Shown piece by piece: positions 7,469 to 20,517 of a DNA stretch of 64,000 nt. Location of the stretch: positions 46,071-110,070 of the forward strand of contig CALFEQ010000082.1 in NCBI GenBank assembly GCA_937949945.1. The letters run 5' to 3'. Every line of letters begins with the position of its first letter. Positions within the stretch are counted from its first letter, which is position 1. The notes below the pieces were generated by a model, which searched no databases, had not been told where the DNA came from, and saw only the letters and a program-made list of their open reading frames with translations. The position numbers and the translations under genes are program-made. Source of the DNA: an uncultured Myxococcales bacterium (GTDB lineage: Bacteria; Myxococcota_A; Polyangia; Polyangiales; Polyangiaceae).

Positions 7469-9007
7469 ATGCGCCGCGTGAAACGACCGCGCGGCGCGCT
7501 GCCTCTGTTCATCGTGCTCATCGGCCTCGCGTGCCTCCTCGCATGTGGCAGAACGCCAAAGGCCGCGCCATCGGGCCTCGAACGCATCCGTGCCGCCGGC
7601 GTGCTTCGGTGGGGCGGAGACATCCAGGGCGGAGAGCCGTACGTCTACGACGATCCCGACAATCCCGGGCACCTCGTCGGCTTCGAGGTCGACATCGCCG
7701 ACGCGCTCGCGAGAGAGCTCGGCGTGCGCGCCGAGTTCGTCCAGAACGACTGGTCCAACCTCGTGCCGTCGCTCGAGCGCGAGACGTTCGACATCGCCCT
7801 GAACGGGCTCGAGGTCACCTCGGCACGCGTCGGGCGGGTCCTCTTCACGCGCCCTTACTACATCTTCGCCGAGCGGCTCATGGCGCGGAAAGACGACGCC
7901 TCGATACGGCCGGATCTGACCGCGCTGAAGAGGACGAAGGTCGGGACGCTCGCCAACAGCCTCGCGTTCGACATGCTCCGCGACGCGCCCGATCTCGTCG
8001 TCTACGAGGGCGTCGACGAGCCGTACGCGGATCTCGTGAGCGGCCGCATCGACGCCGTGCTCCTCGACGACATCATCGCGGCCCGCTACGGCGAACCGAA
8101 GCCGGAGCTGCGCGTCGTCGGCGATCTCGGCGAGGGCTACTACTCGATCGCCGTCCGTCCTTCCGAGCCCGACCTGCGAGACGCCGTCGACGCGGCGCTC
8201 GAGAAGCTCGCCACGAGCGGCGAGCTCCGCCGCATCCTCGAGAAGCACCGCCTCTGGAACGAGCGGCAGGACAAGCTCGCCCGCTGGACGGACGAGGATC
8301 AACGGAAGATGCTCGGCGGCGAGACCGGGACGTCCACTCCGCCCGCGCCGCCCGAGTTCGGGACCGGACACGTCGTCCTCTTCCTCCGAGGCGCGGGCGT
8401 GACGCTCGTCGTCTCGACGCTCGCGATGGCGATCGCGATCCCGCTCGGGCTGCTCCTCGCGGTCGCCCGCATGTTCGGCGGCCCGTGGGTCGCGCGCGTC
8501 GCGTCCGCCTACGTGGAGCTCTACCGCGGCACGCCCGTGCTGCTACAGCTCTACCTCCTCTATTTCGGGCTCGCGCCGATCGTGAAGCTCGACGCGATGT
8601 CTGCCGCGGTGATCGGGCTCGGCATGAACTACGCCGCCTACGAGGCCGAGGTGTACCGCGCCGGGCTGCAGGCCGTCCCGAAGACGCAGCTCGAGGCGGC
8701 GCTCGCGCTCGGGATGTCGACGCGCCTCGCGCTCCGCCGCGTGGTCCTCCCGCAGGCGCTCCGGCACGCGATCCCGAACGTGACGAACGACTTCATCGCC
8801 CTCCTCAAGGACAGCTCCCTCGTGAGCGTCATCACCGTCGTGGAGCTCACGAAGCAGATGACGATCACGGCGGTCGACGTCCGGAGCTGGGTCGGCCCCG
8901 GCATCCTCTGCGCCGCGCTCTACTTCGCGATGAGCTACCCGCTGGGCATCGTCGCGCGGCGCCTCGAGAAGAAGCTCGAAGGCGAGAGGGAGGCTCGCGC
9001 GACATGA
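7469..9007 (+). CDS. Polar amino-acid ABC transporter, substrate-binding protein fused to permease
   Basis: The 512-residue product fuses two normally separate subunits. Residues 1-25 are a lipoprotein-type signal (LIGLACLLAC). Residues about 30-270 are a family-3 solute-binding domain (GLERIRAAGVLRWGGD, VGFEVDIADALARELG, FDIALNGLEVT). Residues about 290-505 are a BPD_transp_1 permease with several hydrophobic helices and an EAA loop (EAALALGMSTRLALRRVVLPQ) that docks to the ATPase. Known proteins of this type import polar amino acids such as glutamine, arginine or cystine; the substrate is not predictable here. The ATG at 7469 starts just before the signal. Its stop overlaps the ATG of the ATPase gene (ATGA), so one transcript should make the whole transporter. 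Confidence 0.9.
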   Translation: MRRVKRPRGALPLFIVLIGLACLLACGRTPKAAPSGLERIRAAGVLRWGGDIQGGEPYVYDDPDNPGHLVGFEVDIADALARELGVRAEFVQNDWSNLVPSLERETFDIALNGLEVTSARVGRVLFTRPYYIFAERLMARKDDASIRPDLTALKRTKVGTLANSLAFDMLRDAPDLVVYEGVDEPYADLVSGRIDAVLLDDIIAARYGEPKPELRVVGDLGEGYYSIAVRPSEPDLRDAVDAALEKLATSGELRRILEKHRLWNERQDKLARWTDEDQRKMLGGETGTSTPPAPPEFGTGHVVLFLRGAGVTLVVSTLAMAIAIPLGLLLAVARMFGGPWVARVASAYVELYRGTPVLLQLYLLYFGLAPIVKLDAMSAAVIGLGMNYAAYEAEVYRAGLQAVPKTQLEAALALGMSTRLALRRVVLPQALRHAIPNVTNDFIALLKDSSLVSVITVVELTKQMTITAVDVRSWVGPGILCAALYFAMSYPLGIVARRLEKKLEGEREARAT

Positions 9008-9708
9008 TCCGCGTACATGCCGTCGAGAAACGCTTCGAGGGGCGGACCGTGCTCGCGGGCGTCACGGTGCACTTCGAGCGCGGGAAGGTGACGACCATCG
9101 TCGGGCCGTCCGGCGGCGGCAAGTCCACCTTGCTACGCTGCATCAACGGCCTCGAGCGCTTCGACGCCGGGCGCATCGAGATCGGCGGCCTCACCCTCGG
9201 CCCGAGCACGAAGGCACGCCCGACCCGCGCCGAGCAGGCGACGCTCCGCTCGATCCGGCAGAAGGTCGGCATGGTCTTCCAGCACTACGGCCTCTTCTCG
9301 CACATGACGGCGCTCGAGAACGTGATGGAGGCCCCCGTCCACGTGCGCGGCATCCCCGAGGCCGAGGCGCGCGAGCGGGCGAAGGCGCTCCTCGACCAGG
9401 TCGGCCTCTCGCACCGGCGAGACGCTTTCCCGCGCGAGCTCTCCGGCGGCGAGCAGCAGCGCGTCGCGATCGCCCGCGCGCTCGCCATGGAGCCCGAGGC
9501 GCTCTTGCTCGACGAGCCCACGAGCGCGCTCGATCCCGAGCGCAAGGCCGAGGTGGTGCGCGTGCTCCGCGACCTCGCCGAGGCGGGGACGACGATGATC
9601 ATCGTGACGCACGAGGCGGCGGTCCTACGCGACGTCGCCGAGCGCGCGGTCGTCCTGCGCGAGGGACGCGTCGTCGACGAGGGCGCGCCGTCGGAGGTGC
9701 TCCGCTGA
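9004..9708 (+). CDS. Polar amino-acid ABC transporter ATP-binding protein
   Basis: The 234-residue product is a complete GlnQ/ArtP-type ATPase. Walker A is GPSGGGKST near residue 37, the Q loop is VFQHYGLFSHMTALENV, the signature motif is ELSGGEQQRVAIARALAMEP, Walker B is ALLLDEPTSALDPE and the switch His is in IIVTHEA. It energises the fused binding protein/permease encoded just upstream, with which it shares four bases. The ATG at 9004 is the first in frame and gives a normal family N-terminus (MIRVHAVEKRFEGRTVL). With this gene the transporter is complete as two polypeptides; the permease part probably dimerises. Confidence 0.93.
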   Translation: MIRVHAVEKRFEGRTVLAGVTVHFERGKVTTIVGPSGGGKSTLLRCINGLERFDAGRIEIGGLTLGPSTKARPTRAEQATLRSIRQKVGMVFQHYGLFSHMTALENVMEAPVHVRGIPEAEARERAKALLDQVGLSHRRDAFPRELSGGEQQRVAIARALAMEPEALLLDEPTSALDPERKAEVVRVLRDLAEAGTTMIIVTHEAAVLRDVAERAVVLREGRVVDEGAPSEVLR

Positions 9709-9859
9709 GCGCACGGCGTGCCCGTCGGCGCCCGCCACCGACGAGCTCGTCCCTGGATGGCGCAACGCGGCGTGCGTTGACGTCATCCATTGGGAGCAGT
9801 AATCCACGGTGCGCTAGACGCACTCTATCCGGTCGACGAGCTCGACAACGGGAGGCTTC

Positions 9860-10519
9860 ATGTCACTTCGGATCAACGACACGGCTCCGAACTTCACCGC
9901 CAAGACGACCAAGGGCGAGATCGACTTCCACCAGTGGATCGGCGACTCGTGGGCGATCCTCTTCTCGCACCCCAAGGACTTCACGCCGGTGTGTACGACG
10001 GAGCTCGGTTACATGGCGAAGATCGAGCCCGAGTTCACCAAGCGCAACACCAAGCTCATCGGGCTCTCCGTCGACTCGGTCGAGGACCACGAGAAGTGGA
10101 TCAAGGACATCGAGGAGGTCTCGGGCGCGAAGGTCAACTACCCGCTCATCGGTGACTCGGACCTCGCGGTCGCCAAGCTGTACAACATGCTTCCCGCCGA
10201 CGAGCAGGGCAGCGCGTCCGGCCGCACGGCGGCGAACAACGCGACCGTCCGCTCCGTCTTCATCATCGGGCCCGACAAGAAGATCAAGTTGATGCTCACC
10301 TACCCGATGACGACGGGCCGGAACTTCGACGAGATCCTGCGCGCCCTCGACTCGATCCAGCTCACGTCGAAGCACAAGGTCGCGACGCCGGCGAACTGGA
10401 AGAGCGGTGAGGACGTCATCATCGCCCCCGCCGTCAGCGACGACGAGGCGAAGAAGCTCCATCCCGAGGGCTGGAAGGCGCCGAAGCCGTACCTCCGCTT
10501 CACGAAGCAGCCGAGCTGA
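9860..10519 (+). CDS. 1-Cys peroxiredoxin (Prx6/AhpC-TSA family)
   Basis: The 219-residue product is full length for the Prx6 group. The peroxidatic Cys is C45 in HPKDFTPVCTTELG, with T42 three residues before it, and the conserved Arg lies in ATVRSVFIIGPD. The C-terminal domain (FDEILRALDSIQLTSKHKVATPANW) is typical of 1-Cys members, which reduce peroxides using an external thiol; no resolving Cys is evident. There is no signal, so it is cytoplasmic. A good ribosome-binding site (GGGAGG) precedes the ATG. The 151 bases upstream contain TTGGGA near 9790 and CTAGAC near 9813, which could be a weak promoter. A strong hairpin follows the gene. Confidence 0.95.
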   Translation: MSLRINDTAPNFTAKTTKGEIDFHQWIGDSWAILFSHPKDFTPVCTTELGYMAKIEPEFTKRNTKLIGLSVDSVEDHEKWIKDIEEVSGAKVNYPLIGDSDLAVAKLYNMLPADEQGSASGRTAANNATVRSVFIIGPDKKIKLMLTYPMTTGRNFDEILRALDSIQLTSKHKVATPANWKSGEDVIIAPAVSDDEAKKLHPEGWKAPKPYLRFTKQPS

Positions 10520-10545
10520 TCGCGTCCGCGACGGCGGTCACTCTC

Positions 10546-10583
10546 CGAGCCCCGTTTCTCGTGCTAACGAGCGACGGGGCTCG
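10546..10583 (+). terminator. Long hairpin after the peroxiredoxin gene
   Basis: A perfect 10-base inverted repeat (CGAGCCCCGT and ACGGGGCTCG) begins 27 bases after the peroxiredoxin stop. The 18-base spacer contains a second small hairpin (CTCGT/ACGAG). Only a short T run (ATCGTTTCGG) follows, so this may be an intrinsic terminator of the high-GC kind or a transcript-end stabiliser. Confidence 0.55.
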
Positions 10584-10710
10584 ATCGTTTCGGTGGAAAC
10601 CATCGCTCCGCGCCCTGGTTCACACCCGACCGAGCGGGCGTGCGCGCGCATCGGGCCTGCAAGGCGTTCCCGCACCGTGACCGACCGAATGCCGCTATGA
10701 TCCCTCACGG

Positions 10711-14762
<4,052 letters not shown>

Positions 14763-14766
<4 letters not shown>

Positions 14767-14791
14767 GGGCTCGCCGAGACCGAGCCCTCAC
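14763..14791. terminator. Bidirectional terminator hairpin between convergent genes
   Basis: A perfect 11-base inverted repeat (GTGAGGGCTCG and CGAGCCCTCAC) with a 7-base loop fills most of the 44 bases between the convergent kinase and VWA lipoprotein genes. It even includes the kinase stop codon. No T tract follows on either strand, so it could act through hairpin pausing or Rho. Confidence 0.68.
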
Positions 14792-14810
14792 CGAAGCGCC
14801 GTGGCGGACC

Positions 14811-16232
14811 TCAGCCGCCGAGGCAGCCGAGGAGCACGCGGATCTTCGCGTTCGCGTCGGCCTGCACGACCGTGCACTGATCCGGGCAGAGCCGGATCGT
14901 CGTCGGGTTCGCGTTGTCGTCGTAGTACCAGCCGTTCGTGACGCACGCAGCGGCGTTCTGCACCCTCTGAAGCTGGAGCGCGGGCGGAGCGCCATTCTGC
15001 TCGTACTCCACCGAGACCTTGTTCGGGTCGATGATGCCCGCGTCGGTGGTCGGCATCTGGTAGGTACAAGCGACCGCCGAGCCCTGGATGAGCTTCATCG
15101 CCTCGGCGAGGGCGTTGTTGTTGCCGTCGCCGACGTTCCAGTGGCGGCACGTGTTCTGGTCATTTCCGCACGCGTTCGTGATGCCGCCGACGTTTCGGTT
15201 GTGCAGCGGAGCGTTGCCGCCCTGCGCGAGCGTCTCGAGGTGCGTGAACGAAGCGCCCGTCATCCCGACGACGTACGTACGGATGCCCGTCGCCTCGAAA
15301 TGCGCCTGGAGCAAATCGCGTAGACGAGCGATGTTCTGATTGACGGTCTCGCCGCCCGTCCGGCACTGCAGCGTGCCCGTGTCGGCGTCCGTGATGAGGA
15401 CGCCGATCGTCTGCCTGCCCGGACGCCGGTTCGCCGGACGCGCCGTGAACTGGATGAGGCCGCGGACGGCGCCTTCGAGCGGCGTGTACTGGTCAGGAGC
15501 CGCGTTGTTGAGCGCCGTGTCGAAGCTGGTCGACGGCAGGTCCCGGTACCCCGTGTCGCCGCCCGGAACGACGGATTGATCGTAGTAGTCTCCGTTGCAC
15601 TGGTTGTTCGGCCCGAAGAACTGGAGCGCGGCGGCGTTGCCCGCCGCTTCGGGCGAGTTGAAGTAGGCCCTCAGCGCCCGGATCGAGCGGCACCACCGAG
15701 AGCTGTTCGCGGTACCGGTGACGTTGCAGTCACCATTGCCCGAACCACCGCTTTGCATGCTGATCGACCGATCGACCATCACGAACATGTCGAGCGGCTG
15801 CAGCGTGGCCTCGGCCGAAGCTTGCGCGCATGCCGAGTCGGGCGTGAGCGACGCGTCGCGCGGCGGCGGGTCGTAGACGAACTGCACGTCGGGCAAGTCG
15901 CCGCTCGTGCCGCTCGAGCCCGAGGAGGTGCCGCCGCTCGCGCCGCTCGAGCCCGAAGAGGTGCCGCCGCTCGCGCCGCTCGACCCCGACGCGCCGCCGG
16001 AGGTTCCATCTCCGCCGCCGCTGGTGCCGTCGCCGCCGCTGGTGCCGTCACCGCCGGACGTTCCGCTCGTCCCGCCGCTCGACGCGCCGTCGTCTGCGCC
16101 GGTCTCGCTCCCGCATCCACCGGCGAGGACGGTCACGCCGACGCCGAGCATCGAGACGACGGCGATGAGACGAAAGACGTGCGATCCAGAACGCGGAACA
16201 GAGCTAGGCCGAGGCATCGCCTTATTCAACAT
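14811..16232 (-). CDS. VWA-domain lipoprotein with Ser/Gly-rich linker
   Basis: About 473 residues. A lipoprotein signal (LIAVVSMLGVGVTVLAGGCGS) is followed by about 75 residues of nearly pure Gly, Ser, Thr and Ala, a flexible stalk. The rest is a von Willebrand factor A domain with a MIDAS motif (VMVDRSISM), an internal VLITDADTG strand and several Cys residues. VWA domains bind protein ligands through a metal ion; here it would be displayed on the outer surface or in the periplasm. The start may be ATG 16232 (used) or ATG 16217. It is divergent from a second VWA lipoprotein at 16472, and the shared 239-base gap probably holds both promoters. The linker DNA contains tandem repeats, so its length may vary between strains. 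Confidence 0.8.
   Translation of the reverse strand: MLNKAMPRPSSVPRSGSHVFRLIAVVSMLGVGVTVLAGGCGSETGADDGASSGGTSGTSGGDGTSGGDGTSGGGDGTSGGASGSSGASGGTSSGSSGASGGTSSGSSGTSGDLPDVQFVYDPPPRDASLTPDSACAQASAEATLQPLDMFVMVDRSISMQSGGSGNGDCNVTGTANSSRWCRSIRALRAYFNSPEAAGNAAALQFFGPNNQCNGDYYDQSVVPGGDTGYRDLPSTSFDTALNNAAPDQYTPLEGAVRGLIQFTARPANRRPGRQTIGVLITDADTGTLQCRTGGETVNQNIARLRDLLQAHFEATGIRTYVVGMTGASFTHLETLAQGGNAPLHNRNVGGITNACGNDQNTCRHWNVGDGNNNALAEAMKLIQGSAVACTYQMPTTDAGIIDPNKVSVEYEQNGAPPALQLQRVQNAAACVTNGWYYDDNANPTTIRLCPDQCTVVQADANAKIRVLLGCLGG
15912..16060. repeat. Tandem repeats encoding the Ser/Gly linker
   Basis: Two nearly identical 33-base units (starting at 15912 and 15945) are followed by a partial third at 15978. 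Then come shorter copies of an 18-base unit around GTGCCGTCGCCGCCGCTG. They lie in frame inside the VWA lipoprotein and encode its GASGGTSSGSS-type stalk. Slippage here would change stalk length without breaking the frame, because both unit sizes are multiples of three. Confidence 0.7.
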
Positions 16233-16471
16233 CGGCTCGCGTTCGAACGCGAGACTCCAATCGACGTACGGGGCGTCAGTTATCGAAGTACGCGGTCGAG
16301 GTGAGCGCGTGGCATCTTCGTTCGCGCCGACGCACACGCGAGCAGTCTCTGTAGGCAAACCGCACCACGATTCGTCCTCGAAACAGACGACCGATCCATC
16401 ACGATCATCATGGTAGGCTCAGCGCGTGACCGGGCTCGTCGTACGGCCTGGTCGCCGACGCGGGAGCAAGG

Positions 16472-17737
16472 ATGAAGCGTGACACTCGTTGGGCCCGTCC
16501 GCTGGTTCTCACCGGTGGTGTCTTGTTCATCGCCGTAGCCGTCGCTTGCGGTGACGAAGCTGGCGCCGGCGACGGCCAGGGGAGCAGCGGTACCAGCGGA
16601 GCGTCGAGCGGCGACATGACGAGCTCCGGCGGCTTCGCGTCGAGCGGCGCGAGCGGCGCCTCGGGTGGGACGAGCGGCGCTTCGAGCGGCACCGCGAGCC
16701 AGTTCGACCCGGACGCCGCGTGCGCGGCGACGACGGTCGACGCGGAGAAGACACCGGCGAACATCCTGTTCATCGTCGACCGGAGCCGCAGCATGCGCTG
16801 CGCGGCGACGACGCCGACCGCGACGTGCGAGGCCATCCCGGAATGGCCGGGTGGCAATGCGAACAGCCCCACGGCGAAGTGGAACATCACGCGCGAGGCG
16901 CTCAAGAGCGTCATCGCGGCGATGCCGTCGACGCACTGGGCCGGCATCACGTACTTCAACACCGGCAACAGCCCCGAGACGGAGTGCGACGTGACCGACA
17001 CGCCCAACGTCCCGGTGGCGCCGATCACGGACGACCAGCTCACGCTGGTGAACGCCAGCCTCGACTCCCCGGCGACGCAGCCCGACGGGCTCACGCCGCT
17101 CGTGGGCGGCGTGACGCTCGGCTACCATCACCTGCACACGACGCCGAGCTTCACGGGCAAGAAGGTCCTCGTCCTCATCACCGACGGAGCCGAGACCTGC
17201 GCGCCGAGCCTCCAGGAGGAGTTCGTCACGAAGACCGTCGTCGACGCCCGATCCGTCGGCATCACGACCTTCGTCATCGGCGCGCCCGGCAGCGAGGGCA
17301 ACCGCGCGTTCCTCTCCCGGATCGCGTACAACGGCGGCAGCGCGCGAACGCCCGACTGCAAGCACGACACGACGCCGGCCGACGAGGGCGACTGCCACTT
17401 CGACCTCACCGAGGCCGGCGCCGATCTCGCCAACCAGCTCAACGCTGCGCTCGACACGATCACGAAGAAGGCGCTCGATTGCGACTTCGAGGTTCCGACC
17501 GGCAGCGGCCCGATCGACTACGGCAAGGTCAACGTCATCTACACGCCGAGCGACGGCAGCGGCCCGCAGACCATCGTCCAGGACACGAAGGACTGCAGCG
17601 AGGCCAACGGCTGGCAGTACTCGCCCGATCGAAAGCGCATCACGCTCTGCGGGCAGGTGTGTGAGACGGTCAAGGCGGACGTGAATGGGTCGGTGTCGAT
17701 CCAGCTCGGCTGCGTGACCCAGACCGGCCCGAAGTAG
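16472..17737 (+). CDS. VWA-domain lipoprotein with short Ser/Gly linker
   Basis: The product has 421 residues. The signal peptide ends in a lipobox-like AVAC (GGVLFIAVAVAC), and about 50 residues of Gly, Ser and Ala follow. The VWA domain has an intact MIDAS (FIVDRSRSM), the strand KKVLVLITDGAETC, and a C-terminal region with paired Cys (CSEANGWQYSPDRKRITLCGQVC) shared in pattern with the protein encoded at 14811-16232 (CVTNGWYY and LCPDQC). The two divergent genes are therefore probably paralogues. The ATG at 16472 has a GGGAGCAAGG site before it. Ligand and role are unknown; surface adhesion or sensing is a guess from the family. Confidence 0.82.
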   Translation: MKRDTRWARPLVLTGGVLFIAVAVACGDEAGAGDGQGSSGTSGASSGDMTSSGGFASSGASGASGGTSGASSGTASQFDPDAACAATTVDAEKTPANILFIVDRSRSMRCAATTPTATCEAIPEWPGGNANSPTAKWNITREALKSVIAAMPSTHWAGITYFNTGNSPETECDVTDTPNVPVAPITDDQLTLVNASLDSPATQPDGLTPLVGGVTLGYHHLHTTPSFTGKKVLVLITDGAETCAPSLQEEFVTKTVVDARSVGITTFVIGAPGSEGNRAFLSRIAYNGGSARTPDCKHDTTPADEGDCHFDLTEAGADLANQLNAALDTITKKALDCDFEVPTGSGPIDYGKVNVIYTPSDGSGPQTIVQDTKDCSEANGWQYSPDRKRITLCGQVCETVKADVNGSVSIQLGCVTQTGPK

Positions 17738-18005
17738 TCGAATTGCGCAACCCGTCGATTCTTCACGGAGTCCTTGCACCACCCGTGAGGGAACGGTTGC
17801 TCATCTCGCAACACCACGGATCGCCGACGAGCCTGTGGAGGGCGCGCAAATACCGACGGATCCTCGTCATGTAACCCATCGGCCGGCGTGGCCTTCCCCT
17901 TGCTTGTTCGGGTCGACGGACGGGTGATTGGGTCAGGGCGCGGGCGTCGTTCGGGCTTCGCCGGCCAGCGAGCGCCGTTCGCCTCGCCGACGAGGGCTTG
18001 CCGAC

Positions 18006-18467
18006 GTGAAGCGTGATCTTCTCGGGACCGCGGACGATCCGAAGGGAACGCGTGGCGCCGTGCTCGCGGAGTTCGCGATCGCGATGGTGCCGCTGTTCAT
18101 GATGTTCTTCACGTTCACGCAGGCCGCCTTCGCGTACACGGCGAACATCATGCTGCAGCACGCCGCGTTCATGGGCGCGCGCGCGGCGGCCGTCATCCTG
18201 CCGCCGAACCCCGGCGACGTCGGCGGCCCGGAGGACGTCGACGCTGCCGTGCATGCCTCGCTCGGGCGCTGGGACAAGTCCTTCGTGAAGCTCGAGGTGA
18301 TCAAGACGCCCGCGTCGAAGCCTTACGAGCTCGTCACGGTCGAGGTCCGCGGAACGTACAGGTGCGGAGTGCCGCTCGGCGGGCGCATCATGTGCGGAGC
18401 GGACGGCCTGCTCGAGATGAAGCCGATCATCGCCCAGTATCCGAACCAGGGCGCGGAGTACAAATGA
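18006..18467 (+). CDS. TadE-like pseudopilin/envelope protein
   Basis: The product has 153 residues. RGAVLAEFAIAMVPLFMMFF is the classic TadE N-terminus: a short basic leader, a conserved Glu after the cleavage region (AEF) and a hydrophobic helix. TadE-like proteins are minor pseudopilins of the Flp/Tad system. A pair of Cys (YRCGVPLGGRIMCG) could form a disulfide outside the membrane. The GTG at 18006 was chosen because GAGGG lies nine bases before it and the leader length is then normal. Its stop shares four bases with the next ATG. It is the first of four co-directional genes ending at 21531. Confidence 0.7.
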   Translation: MKRDLLGTADDPKGTRGAVLAEFAIAMVPLFMMFFTFTQAAFAYTANIMLQHAAFMGARAAAVILPPNPGDVGGPEDVDAAVHASLGRWDKSFVKLEVIKTPASKPYELVTVEVRGTYRCGVPLGGRIMCGADGLLEMKPIIAQYPNQGAEYK

Positions 18468-19984
18468 GCACGGCAGCGAGGCTCGACTCGGCGACCGCGA
18501 CGCCACGGCGACAGGACCTCGCCCGCGACGAGCGCGGCGCGGTGATGCTCACCGGCGTCTTCATGGGGTGCTTCCTCATCGGCGCCACGTGGTTCATCTT
18601 CGGCATCGCGCGTGCGGCCATCTTCCGCGAGCGCGTCCAGGAAGCGGCCGACGCCGCGGCCTTCTCCTCCGCGGCGATCCACGCCAAGGGGATGAACCTG
18701 ATCGCGGCGATCAACCTCGTCTTCTTCGCCGTCACGTCGATCTGGCTCGTGCTGCGCGTGTTCGAGCACGTGATGGCAGGCGTCCAGACCGTGCTCGGCA
18801 ACTCGTCGAACTGCCACGGCTTCCTCTGCCATCTCCGCAACCCGTGCGAGGCGCGCGCTGCGGCCCTCGCCGCGACGGGCATCGGCGCCGCCGCGGGCGC
18901 GTCGGTGTGCCGGATGGCCTACATCCTCCAGGAGGTGCGCGACGTAAACAAGGAGATGCGGCAGCGCATCGGCGACCAGATGGATCGCTTCTTCCCGAAG
19001 CTGAGCCGCGTACAGGACGTGACGGCGCGCCTCGCGCCCGCGGCAGGCGCCGCGACGGGCGTGGCGCTCGGAGCGAAGTTCGGCCACCTGACGTTCGCGA
19101 TCAGCCCGTCGGCGATCCCCGTCGACGACCTCGTCAACCTCGCGAACCGCGCGCGCGGCGCCAACAAGAACGATCCCGCGTTCACCACGCGACCGCTCGG
19201 GCTACCGGTCGTCCCGAAGAAGTTCGGCTCGCTCTGCGGCCGCGCCGCGAACATCGTCGTGACGAAGGTGGTGGACGCCTTCAAGGCCATCCCGATCATC
19301 GGCACCGTCGCCGACTTCCCGGTGATCAAGGAAGTGATCAGCGCCGTCACCGGCGCGACCGTGGGGTGGATCGAGAACGAGTTCTGCAGCGACAACGACT
19401 GGGCTGGTCACAACAAGAGCATCAAGATCTTCAAGGAGAAGGGCCCCAAGGGCATCTTCGGTCACGCCGAGAACGGGAACGACCTCATGCAAGTGTGGGC
19501 GTTCACGAACGGCATCATCGACGATCGCGACGCGCCGAAGGTCGCCATCGCCGGCAGGAAGTTCGGGCAGGGCGCTCCGAGCCAGGGCCACTGGTACATC
19601 GCTCAGGCCGAGTTCTATTACGACTGCAACGGGGCCTGGGGTGACGCCCAGTGCAACGGCTCGTTCGAGAACGTCATGTACAACATGAAGTGGCGTGCCC
19701 GCCTGCGTCGCCTCCGCACGCCGGACCTCGGCGCCGAGCTCGGACGCTACCTCCGCGACGCGCTGTTCAGCGGTCCCGTGAAGGACGCGATCAAGGAGGC
19801 CCTCAAGATCAAGCCGCCCCAGGACCCGCTGAATCCGGGGCAGAACGCGCCGCCCGACTTCGAGCAGCGCGTGCGCGACGGCATCTTCGACCAAGGATGG
19901 GGTTGGTTGAACGGCAAGGTCACCGAGGCCACCGGCGTCGGCAACTCGAAGACCGGATCGATCCCAGGAGGCTCGTACCACTGA
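18464..19984 (+). CDS. TadG-like membrane-anchored protein
   Basis: The product has 506 residues. After a cytoplasmic leader, ERGAVMLTGVFMGCFLIGATW forms a transmembrane helix. Then FRERVQEAADAAAFSSAAIHAKGMN gives the helical 'QxAADAAALAAA' signature of TadE/TadG proteins. A second hydrophobic segment (LIAAINLVFFAVTSIWLVL) follows. The long exported part has several Cys and no recognised domain; I see no VWA fold, which distinguishes it from typical TadG. The ATG at 18464 overlaps the previous stop, so the two are probably made together. Confidence 0.65.
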   Translation: MSTAARLDSATATPRRQDLARDERGAVMLTGVFMGCFLIGATWFIFGIARAAIFRERVQEAADAAAFSSAAIHAKGMNLIAAINLVFFAVTSIWLVLRVFEHVMAGVQTVLGNSSNCHGFLCHLRNPCEARAAALAATGIGAAAGASVCRMAYILQEVRDVNKEMRQRIGDQMDRFFPKLSRVQDVTARLAPAAGAATGVALGAKFGHLTFAISPSAIPVDDLVNLANRARGANKNDPAFTTRPLGLPVVPKKFGSLCGRAANIVVTKVVDAFKAIPIIGTVADFPVIKEVISAVTGATVGWIENEFCSDNDWAGHNKSIKIFKEKGPKGIFGHAENGNDLMQVWAFTNGIIDDRDAPKVAIAGRKFGQGAPSQGHWYIAQAEFYYDCNGAWGDAQCNGSFENVMYNMKWRARLRRLRTPDLGAELGRYLRDALFSGPVKDAIKEALKIKPPQDPLNPGQNAPPDFEQRVRDGIFDQGWGWLNGKVTEATGVGNSKTGSIPGGSYH

Positions 19985-20508
19985 TGCGGCCCGCTCGTAC
20001 GATCTCCCCGAAGCTCCGTCGCCGCGGTCGGCAGCGCGGCGCAGCGATGACCGAAGCCGCCGTCGTCGCGACCACGATCGTCGTCATGTGGGGCGCGATG
20101 GCGATCGCGTTCACGAACGGCTCGGCGAGGCTGTCGGCGCAGTGGACCGCCCGCGCCGGCGTCATGTATCACGCCTCGCACGAGTGCAAGAAGCAGATGC
20201 CCGGTGTGTCGGCCGGCGGCCGCGAGACGGTCGGCCAGTTCGACACGAAGTCCGGCGACGCCCAAGGCGATCGCGCGACGGGCAACGCTCCGCTCGGAGA
20301 GTCGTTCGACGCTCGCTCCACGTTCTTCGTCGCCGCCAGCTCCGCGACGAAATCGAGGCAGCTCGCGCGTTGGGCAGCGACCAAGTCGAGCTCGTCGTGG
20401 GCGGTGTGCAACGAGGGCAAGTACGACGGCAACCCCTTGGGCCTCCTCGCCTACGGCGCCGACTTCTTCAGGGACCTCCTTCCCGGCCCCATCAAGGCCA
20501 TCTTCTGA
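19984..20508 (+). CDS. Small TadE-like single-pass protein
   Basis: The product has 174 residues. RQRGAAMTEAAVVATTIVVMWGAMAIAF is again a basic leader, a TE pair and a hydrophobic helix, the TadE type of N-terminus. The exported part has two Cys (HECKKQ and AVCNEG) and no recognised domain. Its ATG shares one base with the preceding stop (TGATG), which points to coupling. With the two genes before it, it forms a set of pseudopilin-like subunits, but no prepilin peptidase, ATPase or secretin gene is in the window. Confidence 0.65.
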   Translation: MRPARTISPKLRRRGRQRGAAMTEAAVVATTIVVMWGAMAIAFTNGSARLSAQWTARAGVMYHASHECKKQMPGVSAGGRETVGQFDTKSGDAQGDRATGNAPLGESFDARSTFFVAASSATKSRQLARWAATKSSSSWAVCNEGKYDGNPLGLLAYGADFFRDLLPGPIKAIF

Positions 20509-20517
20509 GGATCGCTC

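Noticed and set aside
15912..16060. Tandem repeats as a CRISPR array or regulatory iterons
   Set aside because: They are in frame, their unit lengths are multiples of three and they encode the Ser/Gly stalk of a lipoprotein.
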